DNA of 7,226 bases from NCBI GenBank assembly GCA_028867395.1, contig JAGWGO010000075.1, forward strand, positions 1 through 7,226, given 5' to 3'. This DNA comes from Nitrososphaerota archaeon (GTDB lineage: Archaea > Thermoproteota > Nitrososphaeria > Nitrososphaerales > Nitrosopumilaceae). The translations under genes were made by a program, and so were the position numbers. The notes under the pieces were generated by a model, which had not been told where the DNA came from, did no database searches, and was given only the letters and a program-made list of their open reading frames with translations. Shown here one piece after another: positions 1-5,746 of this stretch; the stretch's first letter is position 1, and every line of letters begins with the position of its first letter.

Positions 1-486
1 GTAATATCTTGCAATCTCTTTTGGTATGATTCCTTTGAGAGCAAGATGCGCAAGTCTTTCGTGAAACTGATAAAACTTCCATCTGTACAACTCTACATCC
101 TCAATAACCTCGCGAGGCTGCCTTGAAATCTCGTCAAACGTCATACCTGCATAGTCTCTAAGCTGGACCTCTATCTCAGCCAGCTTGGTGTACTCTTCTT
201 CAAAATCTTTCATTATCTGATAATATTGGGTCTTGTTTTGGTTCACTTGAGACATGCTACTGAACACTAGAGCGCCTACAGCACTTGACATGCCTGAAAT
301 TGAAACAATTAGTGTGATATCTTGTTGCAATGTTCTATTGTTTGATGCCTCTGCATTTACCTCGTTCCGAGTCTGTAAATCATATCAGAACAAACCTATC
401 GAGGCAAGCAATATGGCCACAATGATGTGTTTTCTCTGGAGCCTTGAAATTATATATCTGGAAAGGCTAATCGGTTTATCTTTCAT
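1..486 (-). pseudogene. Two-helix membrane protein, 3'-partial, interrupted by an in-frame TGA
   Basis: Read on the minus strand from ATG at 486-484, the frame runs 33 codons, meets TGA at 387-385, then stays open for 128 codons to the window edge. Both halves look coding. The first has a basic N-terminus (SRLQRK) and a hydrophobic segment (IIVAILLASIGLF). After the stop come a second hydrophobic segment (ITLIVSISGMSSAVGALVF) and a charged, helical, probably cytoplasmic domain (EEEYTKLAEIEVQ, FDEISRQPREVIEDVE, WKFYQFHERLAHLALKG). The codon was plausibly TGG (Trp), which would complete the first membrane helix. I do not recognise the family. Alternatives: a sequencing error, or a shorter gene starting at TTG 330-328 or ATG 291-289, although the ATG would cut into the second helix. 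The same genome uses TGA as a normal stop (LamG and cupredoxin genes), so TGA reassignment is unlikely. The 3' end lies outside the window. Confidence 0.6.
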
Positions 487-527
487 AAAAAAGAAAAGCA
501 CCTGACATAAATCTAGGATAATCTTTT

Positions 528-545
528 TTCGCATATCATAAAAAA
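528..545 (-). promoter_or_regulatory. Possible TATA element for the leftmost minus-strand gene
   Basis: The minus strand here reads as an A/T run ending in TTTTTTATGATATG. A TATA element at this point would start transcription about 20 bases before the ATG at 486. The match to the archaeal consensus is loose, and the assignment rests on position and composition only. Confidence 0.2.
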
Positions 546-586
546 TTAGTGTATCGTTTCTACCGGTAAGATGTTACAGAACTTTT

Positions 587-600
587 TTACCATATGATGA
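587..600 (+). promoter_or_regulatory. Possible TATA element for the LamG gene
   Basis: ACCATATGATGATA lies in the divergent intergenic region. It would place a start site near 620, leaving a leader of roughly 15 bases before the TTG at 636. No Shine-Dalgarno motif precedes that TTG. The match is weak. Confidence 0.2.
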
Positions 601-635
601 TAGGCAACGAGTCAGAATAGATTGTGTAGCAAGTC

Positions 636-1631
636 TTGTCAAAAACAAGGCCTAAATCTTTAATTGGCAAGGGTTTGCCTACGATAGTTTATGTCTTGGT
701 CCTTGTCATAACTTTCATTTTCTCAAGTCCTGCTTTTGCTGCATGCCAATCATCGGAAAAATGTGATAATGAGACCATTGAAAATTCTACCTTGTCATTT
801 AACCAATACTCAAATTCCACTCTGTCATTTGATCAGTTCTCAAATTCCACCCTGCTGTTTAACCAATTCTCAAATTCAACATCGCTGGAAGAAAACGATA
901 CTTTTGGATTCGAGGAGCAACAGAATGATTCAGGCACAACAAACGCAAACGATACAAGTCAAACTCTGCCAAACCCTATGGACTCATTCCAATTTACATC
1001 TAATGACACAAGTTCTATAACAATCAACAAACAAGACAGTAATTCATTGCATCTGCAAGGAGACCAATACGTTGATGAAAACTCGACTGTACCTAACATC
1101 AAAAGTCTTACCGTTACTGCTTGGATAAAACCAGACTATAGTGAAGGTTCGCCAGTCTTTACTGTCGTAAGTGATACTAACGAGTTTATACTTGCGGTCA
1201 ACAGCAACATGCCTGCCACAAAGTATGCGACATTTTCAGTATTTGATGGAATCAAATGGACAACAGTCCAGTCAACTAACCTAATTTCTGAACAATGGAC
1301 ACACCTTGCTGCCATATACAATGGTACCACTATTGGAATCTATGTAAATGGCAGTCTTGAAAAGACAACTGATGTTACAGGGATACCTGTTCTTGTGGAT
1401 GGAGAGCTTACAACTAGAACAGAACAAAACCTGACATCTGATGCAAACCTTACGATTGGTGCATATTATGATAAGACCCGCCACCAGAGTCAAGATCTAT
1501 TCTCAGGCGAGATATCAGATGTAAATCTGTATAATGTTGCCCTGACACAAGCACAGATTGGGAAAATATTTCAACACGCAAAACCAAATGATAACTCAAC
1601 ATACTTCAATGAGGTTCATCCATGGAAATGA
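636..1631 (+). CDS. Secreted LamG/concanavalin A-like domain protein
   Basis: A 331-residue exported protein, probably cell-surface or extracellular. Residues 1-36 form a signal peptide: basic n-region (SKTRPKSLIGK), hydrophobic core (TIVYVLVLVITFIF) and cleavage motif SPAFA|A. Residues 37-128 are a low-complexity Ser/Thr/Asn-rich stretch containing three 10-residue repeats (50-79, pattern NSTLSFxQFS). Residues 130-312 match the LamG-like jelly-roll fold (Laminin_G_3 type): TVTAWIKP near 159-166, WTHLAAIYNGTTIGIYVNG at 221-239, and LFSGEISDVNLYNVALTQAQI at 288-308. In this family the fold usually binds carbohydrate or protein ligands, but no ligand can be read here. About fifteen N-x-S/T sequons suggest heavy N-glycosylation. 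No membrane anchor or sorting signal is seen at the C-terminus. The start is TTG at 636; an in-frame TAG at 627-629 rules out a longer form, and a TTG at 675 would remove the basic n-region. Confidence 0.85.
   Translation: MSKTRPKSLIGKGLPTIVYVLVLVITFIFSSPAFAACQSSEKCDNETIENSTLSFNQYSNSTLSFDQFSNSTLLFNQFSNSTSLEENDTFGFEEQQNDSGTTNANDTSQTLPNPMDSFQFTSNDTSSITINKQDSNSLHLQGDQYVDENSTVPNIKSLTVTAWIKPDYSEGSPVFTVVSDTNEFILAVNSNMPATKYATFSVFDGIKWTTVQSTNLISEQWTHLAAIYNGTTIGIYVNGSLEKTTDVTGIPVLVDGELTTRTEQNLTSDANLTIGAYYDKTRHQSQDLFSGEISDVNLYNVALTQAQIGKIFQHAKPNDNSTYFNEVHPWK
783..872 (+). repeat. Three tandem 30-bp units encoding NST repeats
   Basis: Units at 783-812, 813-842 and 843-872, each beginning AATTC and ending CTCA, with the first bases of a fourth from 873. 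They are in frame and encode NSTLSFNQYS, NSTLSFDQFS and NSTLLFNQFS, each opening with an N-x-T sequon. Most differences between units are single-base changes. Confidence 0.85.
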
Positions 1632-1688
1632 CTCTCGATTTACATCTTAAAAGTACATATCAACTTTTGAATGAAAACTCGCAAAGAG

Positions 1689-1693
1689 TATAA
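1689..1693 (+). promoter_or_regulatory. TATA element for the DoxX gene
   Basis: TATAA within GAGTATAACTT lies 27 to 31 bases before the ATG at 1720. This is the usual archaeal TATA spacing for a leaderless transcript starting at or next to that ATG, and it supports 1720 as the translation start. Confidence 0.4.
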
Positions 1694-1719
1694 CTTGAGG
1701 TACTGTGCATTTAGTGTAT

Positions 1720-2136
1720 ATGGCAGATGCCGAGCTTAGGACACACAAACTACATGATCTTAGCCATTTTGGCTTGAGGCTTGTAGTAGGAGTCTTTTTC
1801 ATGGTCCACAGCCAAATGAAGTTTGGCAGCGGATTTGGGCAGTTCCTCTCAAGTCTGGGGCTACCTTCGGAGATGGCAATATTGGTAGGACTATTGGAGT
1901 TGATTGGAGGCGTTCTTTTGATAATAGGCGTATTGTCTAGAATAGCATCAGGCCTCATCGCAATCGATATGCTTGGAGCCATAGTCTATGTAAAGAAAAT
2001 AAAGGCATTTTCAGGAAACCAAGGCGTAGAGCTCGAACTCTTGGCTTTCATAATTCTGTTGACAATAGTTGTACTTGGGCCTGGTAGAATATCACTTGCT
2101 CATATACTCAAGAAGATCCCAAGATTTTTGCACTAA
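1720..2136 (+). CDS. DoxX family integral membrane protein
   Basis: A 138-residue membrane protein with four predicted helices at about 17-32, 51-71, 75-91 and 104-120, the usual size and topology of the DoxX family. Family-like features are helix 1 followed by a His and Lys (FFMVHSQMKF), the G-x-GLP loop (SSLGLPSEMA), a conserved Glu in helix 2 (LLELIGG) and the C-terminal GPGRISL. DoxX relatives include the small subunit of the Acidianus terminal quinol:oxygen oxidoreductase and bacterial proteins linked to thiol-redox stress. This gene has no oxidase partner nearby, so a specific role cannot be assigned. The start is uncertain. ATG 1720 fits the TATA position, whereas in-frame GTG codons at 1705 and 1714 would add five or two residues. 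A GAGGT at 1697-1701 sits 12 bases before GTG 1714. The next gene follows after 72 bases with its own TATA-like element. Confidence 0.82.
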   Translation: MADAELRTHKLHDLSHFGLRLVVGVFFMVHSQMKFGSGFGQFLSSLGLPSEMAILVGLLELIGGVLLIIGVLSRIASGLIAIDMLGAIVYVKKIKAFSGNQGVELELLAFIILLTIVVLGPGRISLAHILKKIPRFLH

Positions 2137-2177
2137 CTCTTGGGATATATTAAGTAAAATAAAAATTGAAATTGGCT

Positions 2178-2186
2178 TTAATTTAG
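2178..2186 (+). promoter_or_regulatory. TATA-like element for the 442-residue gene
   Basis: TTTAATTTA is centred 27 bases before the ATG at 2209, the spacing expected for a leaderless archaeal transcript. It is flanked by GGCT (2174-2177) and AGCC (2185-2188), which could form a short stem. No ribosome binding site precedes the ATG. Confidence 0.4.
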
Positions 2187-2208
2187 CCGTATATTGTGAA
2201 AACTTGTT

Positions 2209-3537
2209 ATGACTTTTGATCCCTTGGAATTTTGCGATCTCTGCTTTCAGAGAAATAAAACAATACTCTGCGAAACTTACAAGAACACTTTCATAAAGAT
2301 AAGCTCAATCCATTTTTCGCAGCAAGCCAAGCTGGATAAGCTACTCAATAAACTTCAGGTGATGCCTAGGATGATTGATAGGCGTTGGACCTGTACACTT
2401 GACGTATCAATGCGAAAAGAGTTTCTCGACTCTCTGTGGGGTATTGGAGTCTCAGTTCATACCCTGGATGACCATGCCAAGATTTTGACTAGATTGTACA
2501 AACCCGAAATCAGGCAACTAGGAGAACCCTGCACTGTTGAGCTTCCAAACATGGATTCATGGGACGAATATGACCCAAAAACTAGAATTTGGAGCTCTCT
2601 AAAGGTTAATAACAAAAATGAAAAGTTTACCACAAAATCAACTCTTGGTAACGTTCTGAAATGTTCCAGCATAGAAGGAACAAGCTATTATAGAATTAAC
2701 AAAAATGAAGACTCTATATCTCTGATTCCCATGGAAAAACGTGCGGCATTTAACATAATGTGTACCATTGCAGAGCCTATTACCGCCCATTGGAAGGGTG
2801 ACACCTCGGGCCAGCATGTTTTCATCGATATAAAGGAACTGGGCATAATCCCTGATGAAATTTTTGCATTTTTGAAAAGGCTAGGTAAAGGTGACAAAAA
2901 AATTGCTGACAATCTCTATTTTGAAACTGAGGATATGGACATTGTCAGGACTGCATTGAGTAGTATTAAGATAAATCTGGAAAAATCAACTGAGACTATC
3001 GACTTTGCATCGTCTGATAAATCATGCTCTCCAATCCCAATTTCAAATATTGAAAAGGAAAGGCTAGATGTTCTTCTTGATATTATTCGTGAGATGGGAG
3101 GAACAATCACAACTGCTGACACTCATATTCAAGTTTCTGGGAAGAGAGGATCAGTCAAGGTATCATTCACAGACGAGGAAAAGAGCATGCAGGATGGAAA
3201 TGATATTATGATTGCAATCTCTGCTCTAGAGGTGCCTTCTAGATTCTCCGAGGTATTATCCACTATTAAGAAAAAGATTGGCCTGTCAGATATTCCTCTT
3301 GAAAGTTCGCTTGCCTCTCACTGGCCCATATTGAATGACTCTGATCTGCAATATGTAGTACAATCTGCAATCTCTTGGTATGGCTCAAATCCTCTTCTTG
3401 CTGGAAAAATAATAGGCGAGAATGAAAAATTGGACAGGATAAAGGAATGGAATAAAAAAATTAAAGAAGGAAAAATTAGGTCAACTCTTGATACAATAAC
3501 TCTCGGAAAGATAATCAAACGATCGGAGTCAAATTAA
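2209..3537 (+). CDS. Conserved-looking hypothetical protein, 442 residues
   Basis: I do not recognise the family. The protein has no signal peptide or membrane segment, so it is probably cytoplasmic. The N-terminus has a C-x2-C pair (C9, C12) with C21 close by; the other cysteines (62, 108, 152, 185, 273) are scattered, so a zinc site is possible but not shown. Residues 28-86 alternate beta strand and helix and include KLDKLLNKLQ, a buried-looking RRWTCTLDVS strand and FLDSLWGIGVSV. Residues 205-258 (IDIKELGIIPDEIFAFLKRL) and 282-322 (KERLDVLLDIIREMGGTI) again pair a helix with strands, suggesting several small alpha/beta domains. The C-terminal 45 residues are strongly basic (KEWNKKIKEGKIR, LGKIIKRSE), which would suit nucleic-acid contact, but that is inference. 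ATG 2209 fits the TATA-like element. The gene is convergent with the next one across 74 bases. Confidence 0.8.
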   Translation: MTFDPLEFCDLCFQRNKTILCETYKNTFIKISSIHFSQQAKLDKLLNKLQVMPRMIDRRWTCTLDVSMRKEFLDSLWGIGVSVHTLDDHAKILTRLYKPEIRQLGEPCTVELPNMDSWDEYDPKTRIWSSLKVNNKNEKFTTKSTLGNVLKCSSIEGTSYYRINKNEDSISLIPMEKRAAFNIMCTIAEPITAHWKGDTSGQHVFIDIKELGIIPDEIFAFLKRLGKGDKKIADNLYFETEDMDIVRTALSSIKINLEKSTETIDFASSDKSCSPIPISNIEKERLDVLLDIIREMGGTITTADTHIQVSGKRGSVKVSFTDEEKSMQDGNDIMIAISALEVPSRFSEVLSTIKKKIGLSDIPLESSLASHWPILNDSDLQYVVQSAISWYGSNPLLAGKIIGENEKLDRIKEWNKKIKEGKIRSTLDTITLGKIIKRSESN

Positions 3538-3580
3538 GCATCTTACAAATATCCGTCTTTCAAGATACGCCAAGATATAA

Positions 3581-3592
3581 TCAAAAAATAAG
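3581..3592 (-). terminator. T-tract terminator of the small secreted protein gene
   Basis: The minus strand carries TTATTTTTTG about 25 bases past the stop codon of the minus-strand gene. Oligo-T tracts like this act as intrinsic terminators in archaea. No strong hairpin precedes it. Confidence 0.35.
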
Positions 3593-3611
3593 AAGAGGTT
3601 AGTTGGTCTAG

Positions 3612-4118
3612 CTAAGGATTTACCCACTTTATGTTGTACGTGACAGACCCGGAAGTAAGTGTGCTCCATGAAACGTTTTGCGTTGCTGCAGGAGCCAAGT
3701 TGCCCGGATGGCTCTCAGTCGTTGTCAACGTAACATTTTGGTTGGGTCCTACTCCGTTCACACATTCTCCCAACTGATATCCTGGAGCACTGGTGTCATA
3801 CCATGTGCTTCCATTAAGCGAGTTTCCTTGGGAGATCTGACTTGATGTAAGGATAGTAAATGTCACAGTATACGACCTTGTGTTTTGAAGTTGAAAAGTC
3901 ATGTTTGGATGTGCAATTGGATTGTATGTTTTGTGTCCTATTGTTATTGTCATGGTTGTTATCATTCCATCATATCTGTTGCTACACGTACTAGGGGCTT
4001 GACCCATGGCAAACGCATAGTGTGCAAACAGGCCTGTTGACGACAACAAAACTGAGGCAAAAACTAACATATGCAAGTTTTTGCCAAAGATTCGGTTTTT
4101 TGTTCCAGACGACTTCAT
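3612..4118 (-). CDS. Small secreted protein of unknown function
   Basis: A 168-residue exported protein when read from ATG at 4118. The frame extends upstream to a TTG at 4229, but those 37 extra codons would bury the signal peptide, so 4118 is preferred. The basic n-region (KSSGTKNRIFGKNLH) is followed by a hydrophobic core (MLVFASVLLSSTGLF) and cleavage after AHYAFA (residue 37). The mature part is Thr/Asn/Ser-rich and looks all-beta: TTMTITIG, TYTVTF-like strands around 83-90, and a closing SGSVTYNIKWVNP. It has only two cysteines, C45 and C119, well placed for one disulfide. Four N-x-S/T sequons lie at 72, 102, 128 and 148. The size, strand pattern and a closing strand near the C-terminus recall a cupredoxin or Ig-like sandwich, but no copper ligand set is present. 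It is divergent from the cupredoxin gene and could share regulation with it. Confidence 0.75.
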   Translation of the reverse strand: MKSSGTKNRIFGKNLHMLVFASVLLSSTGLFAHYAFAMGQAPSTCSNRYDGMITTMTITIGHKTYNPIAHPNMTFQLQNTRSYTVTFTILTSSQISQGNSLNGSTWYDTSAPGYQLGECVNGVGPNQNVTLTTTESHPGNLAPAATQNVSWSTLTSGSVTYNIKWVNP

Positions 4119-4165
4119 TGAACAATTTAATGTTTCATTGTCTATCTGAATATGGGCAGACTCTT

Positions 4166-4180
4166 CTATAATGTGTATAT
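4166..4180 (-). promoter_or_regulatory. Possible TATA element for the small secreted protein gene
   Basis: The minus strand reads ATATACACATTATAG here, giving two overlapping A/T-rich boxes. They would start transcription roughly 24 to 33 bases before the ATG at 4118. No ribosome binding site is evident in that leader. Confidence 0.25.
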
Positions 4181-4250
4181 GTAAGGGACCTATATGCAGA
4201 AAAAGCATCTTGTACATGTATAGAAACAAACAGATCTATCCTACGCATGT

Positions 4251-4262
4251 CTTATCTATTAA
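4251..4262 (+). promoter_or_regulatory. TATA-like element for the cupredoxin gene
   Basis: CTTATCTATTAA is centred about 25 bases before the ATG at 4281, which fits a leaderless transcript. No Shine-Dalgarno motif is present between it and the start. It lies in the intergenic region shared with the divergent small secreted protein gene. Confidence 0.35.
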
Positions 4263-4280
4263 AAACGCGAAATTCAGATA

Positions 4281-5228
4281 ATGAAATATTTCTACATTAT
4301 TTTGCCTCTGATATTCTCGATGGCATATCTGATTTCATTCCAGCATGTCTATGCAGACAACGAGGTGGTTATACCACTCGGAGCTTCGCATCAAGCTACT
4401 GGCGTCTTTTACTCGCCAACTGTTATTGACATTCAAGCGGGAGACACAGTAACTTGGAAAAATGATGACACGGCAACACACACAGTATCCACAGGGACGC
4501 CTAATCTTGGTGTGGATGGCAGGATGGATAGTGGCCTCATTAATCCAGGTGGTACATTCTCTCATACATTTAATGTAGTTGGAGTTTATGGTTATTACTG
4601 CCTACTACATCCGTGGATGACAGGAACAGTTAACGTAGGAACCGATTTGCCTCCTCAGCAACCAGTTTCTCTATCTATTTCTACTGACAAGTTATACTAC
4701 AATCCAGGCGACAATATTACAATATCAGGTCAAGCCTCCAAGTTCGTACCAAATGAGATGGTCACGATCTGGGTGACTGATCTAGCTGGAAATGGAGTTG
4801 CATCAAATCATGTATCCACCGAAACTTCAGACAAATTTTCCACTATGATAATTCCAAATAATTTGTGGATACCGGGACAAGAATATGTGATTAATGCACA
4901 GTATGGTGCACGAGGAACGATCGCCACAGCAGACATAATGTACGAGCCTGGGCAAGCAATAATGCCAAGCTGGCTTAAGGATACTGCAAACCTGTGGGCA
5001 ACAGGTCAGATAACTGACAAAACATTTGCAACAAGTATTCAATATCTGATAAAGGAAGGCATGGTGAGCTCGCCTCAAATCTACTTTGTAGTTGATTCCA
5101 ATTATCATATTCCATCATGGGTGAAAAACACGGCTGAATGGTGGTCACAAGGTAGAATTTCCAATAATGACTTTGTCAATGAGGTTCAATATCTAATAAC
5201 GTCTGGAACAATCCGTGTTAATCCCTGA
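4281..5228 (+). CDS. Secreted amicyanin/plastocyanin-type cupredoxin with two C-terminal helical modules
   Basis: A 315-residue exported blue-copper protein, probably an electron carrier or copper-binding protein outside the membrane. Residues 1-25 are a signal peptide ending HVYA|D. Residues 26-120 form a cupredoxin domain with type 1 copper ligands His67 (TATHTVSTG), Cys107, His110 and Met113 (YYCLLHPWMTG). The C-x2-H-x2-M spacing is that of amicyanin rather than plant plastocyanin. Residues 127-222 are a beta-sandwich region (SISTDKLYYNPGDNITISG, MVTIWVTDLAGN), Ig/macroglobulin-like in appearance. Two helical modules follow at 228-263 and 277-312, with the pattern P-x-W-x4-A-x2-W-x2-G-x-I-x4-F. 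There is no membrane anchor, so the modules may mediate attachment or oligomerisation (inference). Soluble copper proteins serve in thaumarchaeal electron transfer in place of cytochrome c, which makes a redox role plausible. The ATG at 4281 is chosen because it begins the signal peptide and fits the TATA position. Confidence 0.9.
   Translation: MKYFYIILPLIFSMAYLISFQHVYADNEVVIPLGASHQATGVFYSPTVIDIQAGDTVTWKNDDTATHTVSTGTPNLGVDGRMDSGLINPGGTFSHTFNVVGVYGYYCLLHPWMTGTVNVGTDLPPQQPVSLSISTDKLYYNPGDNITISGQASKFVPNEMVTIWVTDLAGNGVASNHVSTETSDKFSTMIIPNNLWIPGQEYVINAQYGARGTIATADIMYEPGQAIMPSWLKDTANLWATGQITDKTFATSIQYLIKEGMVSSPQIYFVVDSNYHIPSWVKNTAEWWSQGRISNNDFVNEVQYLITSGTIRVNP
4962..5216 (+). repeat. Two copies of a 36-residue W/G/F/LI module
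   Basis: Copy 1 encodes residues 228-263 (4962-5069) and copy 2 residues 277-312 (5109-5216) of the cupredoxin. Invariant positions are P229/P278, W231/W280, A236/A285, W239/W288, G242/G291, I244/I293, F249/F298 and QYLI at 254-257/303-306, with no gaps. A third copy is encoded at 5840-5947 in the pentapeptide-repeat gene. Confidence 0.85.
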
Positions 5229-5242
5229 TTTGCAGAAAAGGT

Positions 5243-5405
5243 TTAGTTCTCCCAATACCATTTTTGCCTAAAACCATCATGTTTTTGAGGATGAGCTGCA
5301 TGAAAATGCCTCTCTAGCCTTACAGGGTCGTCAAACTTCATTCCACATTCCTTGCACTTGAACTCTTTTGATTCGTCTTTCGTGTCTTATCACATCGTCT
5401 ACCAC
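5243..5405 (-). pseudogene. Short C2H2 zinc-finger gene, start disrupted by an apparent frameshift
   Basis: On the minus strand an open frame from 5386 to the TAA at 5245-5243 encodes 47 residues with a textbook C2H2 finger: C-K-E-C, then 12 residues, His, four residues, His (motif FKCKECGMKF and LERHFHAAH), followed by a basic/aromatic tail ending QKWYWEN. Such single-finger proteins are common in archaea and are thought to bind nucleic acid or protein. The frame has no usable start. Stop codons TGA-TAA lie directly upstream (5392-5387), and the only ATG falls inside the finger. Removing one base from the ATAAG at 5390-5386 would join it to a GTG-initiated frame (GTG 5405 or 5393) reading VVDDVI then DTKDESKEFK. 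An A/T-rich box lies just upstream at 5411-5419. It is most simply a one-base insertion, either a real mutation or a sequencing error. The gene is tail-to-tail with the cupredoxin gene, 14 bases apart. Confidence 0.6.
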
Positions 5406-5652
5406 GTCCTAAATTATAACACTACCGAAACAAATCTTATTTGTAGAGTAACAATGTTAGTTAATACTGTTCAACAATCGTTTTATTCTGAAAAATGAAT
5501 GAGATTGTATGAAAAGCAGAAAAAAAGGATTTGAACTTGGGGATACAAGAATCAAATTCTCTCATCCAGTTACAATGGAACAATAATGGACAAGGCCATT
5601 CTTTGTAATGACTTTCTTTATGTTCAACAGTTATTTTATAATGCATTTTAAT

Positions 5653-5679
5653 TTCTAACATTATTCTAGATTGTTAGAA
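5653..5679. promoter_or_regulatory. Inverted repeat upstream of the pentapeptide-repeat gene
   Basis: TTCTAACA (5653-5660) and TGTTAGAA (5672-5679) are exact inverted copies separated by 11 bases. Nested inside is a second pair, ATTCTA (5663-5668) and TAGAAT (5675-5680). The site lies about 35 bases before the TATA element of the pentapeptide gene, where a regulator could bind. It could instead be a chance palindrome in A/T-rich DNA. Confidence 0.35.
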
Positions 5680-5714
5680 TTAAGATTTGTTTTCACAATT
5701 TATCACTATTTGAC

Positions 5715-5724
5715 AAATTAAATA
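5715..5724 (+). promoter_or_regulatory. TATA element for the pentapeptide-repeat gene
   Basis: AAATTAAATA is centred about 27 bases before the ATG at 5747, the spacing for a leaderless archaeal transcript. No Shine-Dalgarno motif precedes the ATG. Confidence 0.45.
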
Positions 5725-5746
5725 CATAATCAATTAGTCTGACCTA

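Larger units (their letters stand above)
5406..5746. other. AT-rich intergenic stretch with palindromes, no convincing gene
   Basis: These 341 bases separate the zinc-finger remnant from the pentapeptide-repeat gene. They hold a TATA-like box for the minus strand (5411-5419), two copies of the 9-base odd palindrome TGTTCAACA (5468-5476 and 5621-5629), an 8-base inverted repeat (5653-5679) and the TATA element of the next gene. A 66-codon minus-strand frame at 5461-5661 exists but shows no coding character I trust. A T-arm-like run at 5528-5541 does not fold as a tRNA. Confidence 0.5.

Noticed and set aside
385..387. Selenocysteine or UGA-as-tryptophan recoding at the in-frame TGA
   Set aside because: TGA ends the LamG and cupredoxin genes normally, no SECIS-like hairpin is evident beside the codon, and Nitrososphaerota are not known to use selenocysteine.
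254..505. 83-codon plus-strand frame
   Set aside because: It lies antisense to the minus-strand membrane protein frame, whose product looks far more protein-like on both sides of its TGA.
783..880. CRISPR array
   Set aside because: The 30-bp units are contiguous with no spacers and keep the reading frame of the LamG protein; they are a coding tandem repeat.
4119..4229. N-terminal extension of the small secreted protein to TTG 4229
   Set aside because: It would place 37 residues before a clear signal peptide, and TATA-like boxes lie within that stretch.
5500..5580. tRNA gene on the minus strand suggested by a T-loop-like run (TTCAAAT with flanking GG/CC)
   Set aside because: Only two of five T-stem positions pair, the candidate anticodon stem does not form, and no acceptor stem is present. 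It may be chance or a very degraded remnant.
5461..5661. 66-codon minus-strand frame as a small gene
   Set aside because: It has an odd aromatic, Cys and His-rich composition, no recognisable motif, no good promoter, and overlaps the palindromes. There is not enough to call it.
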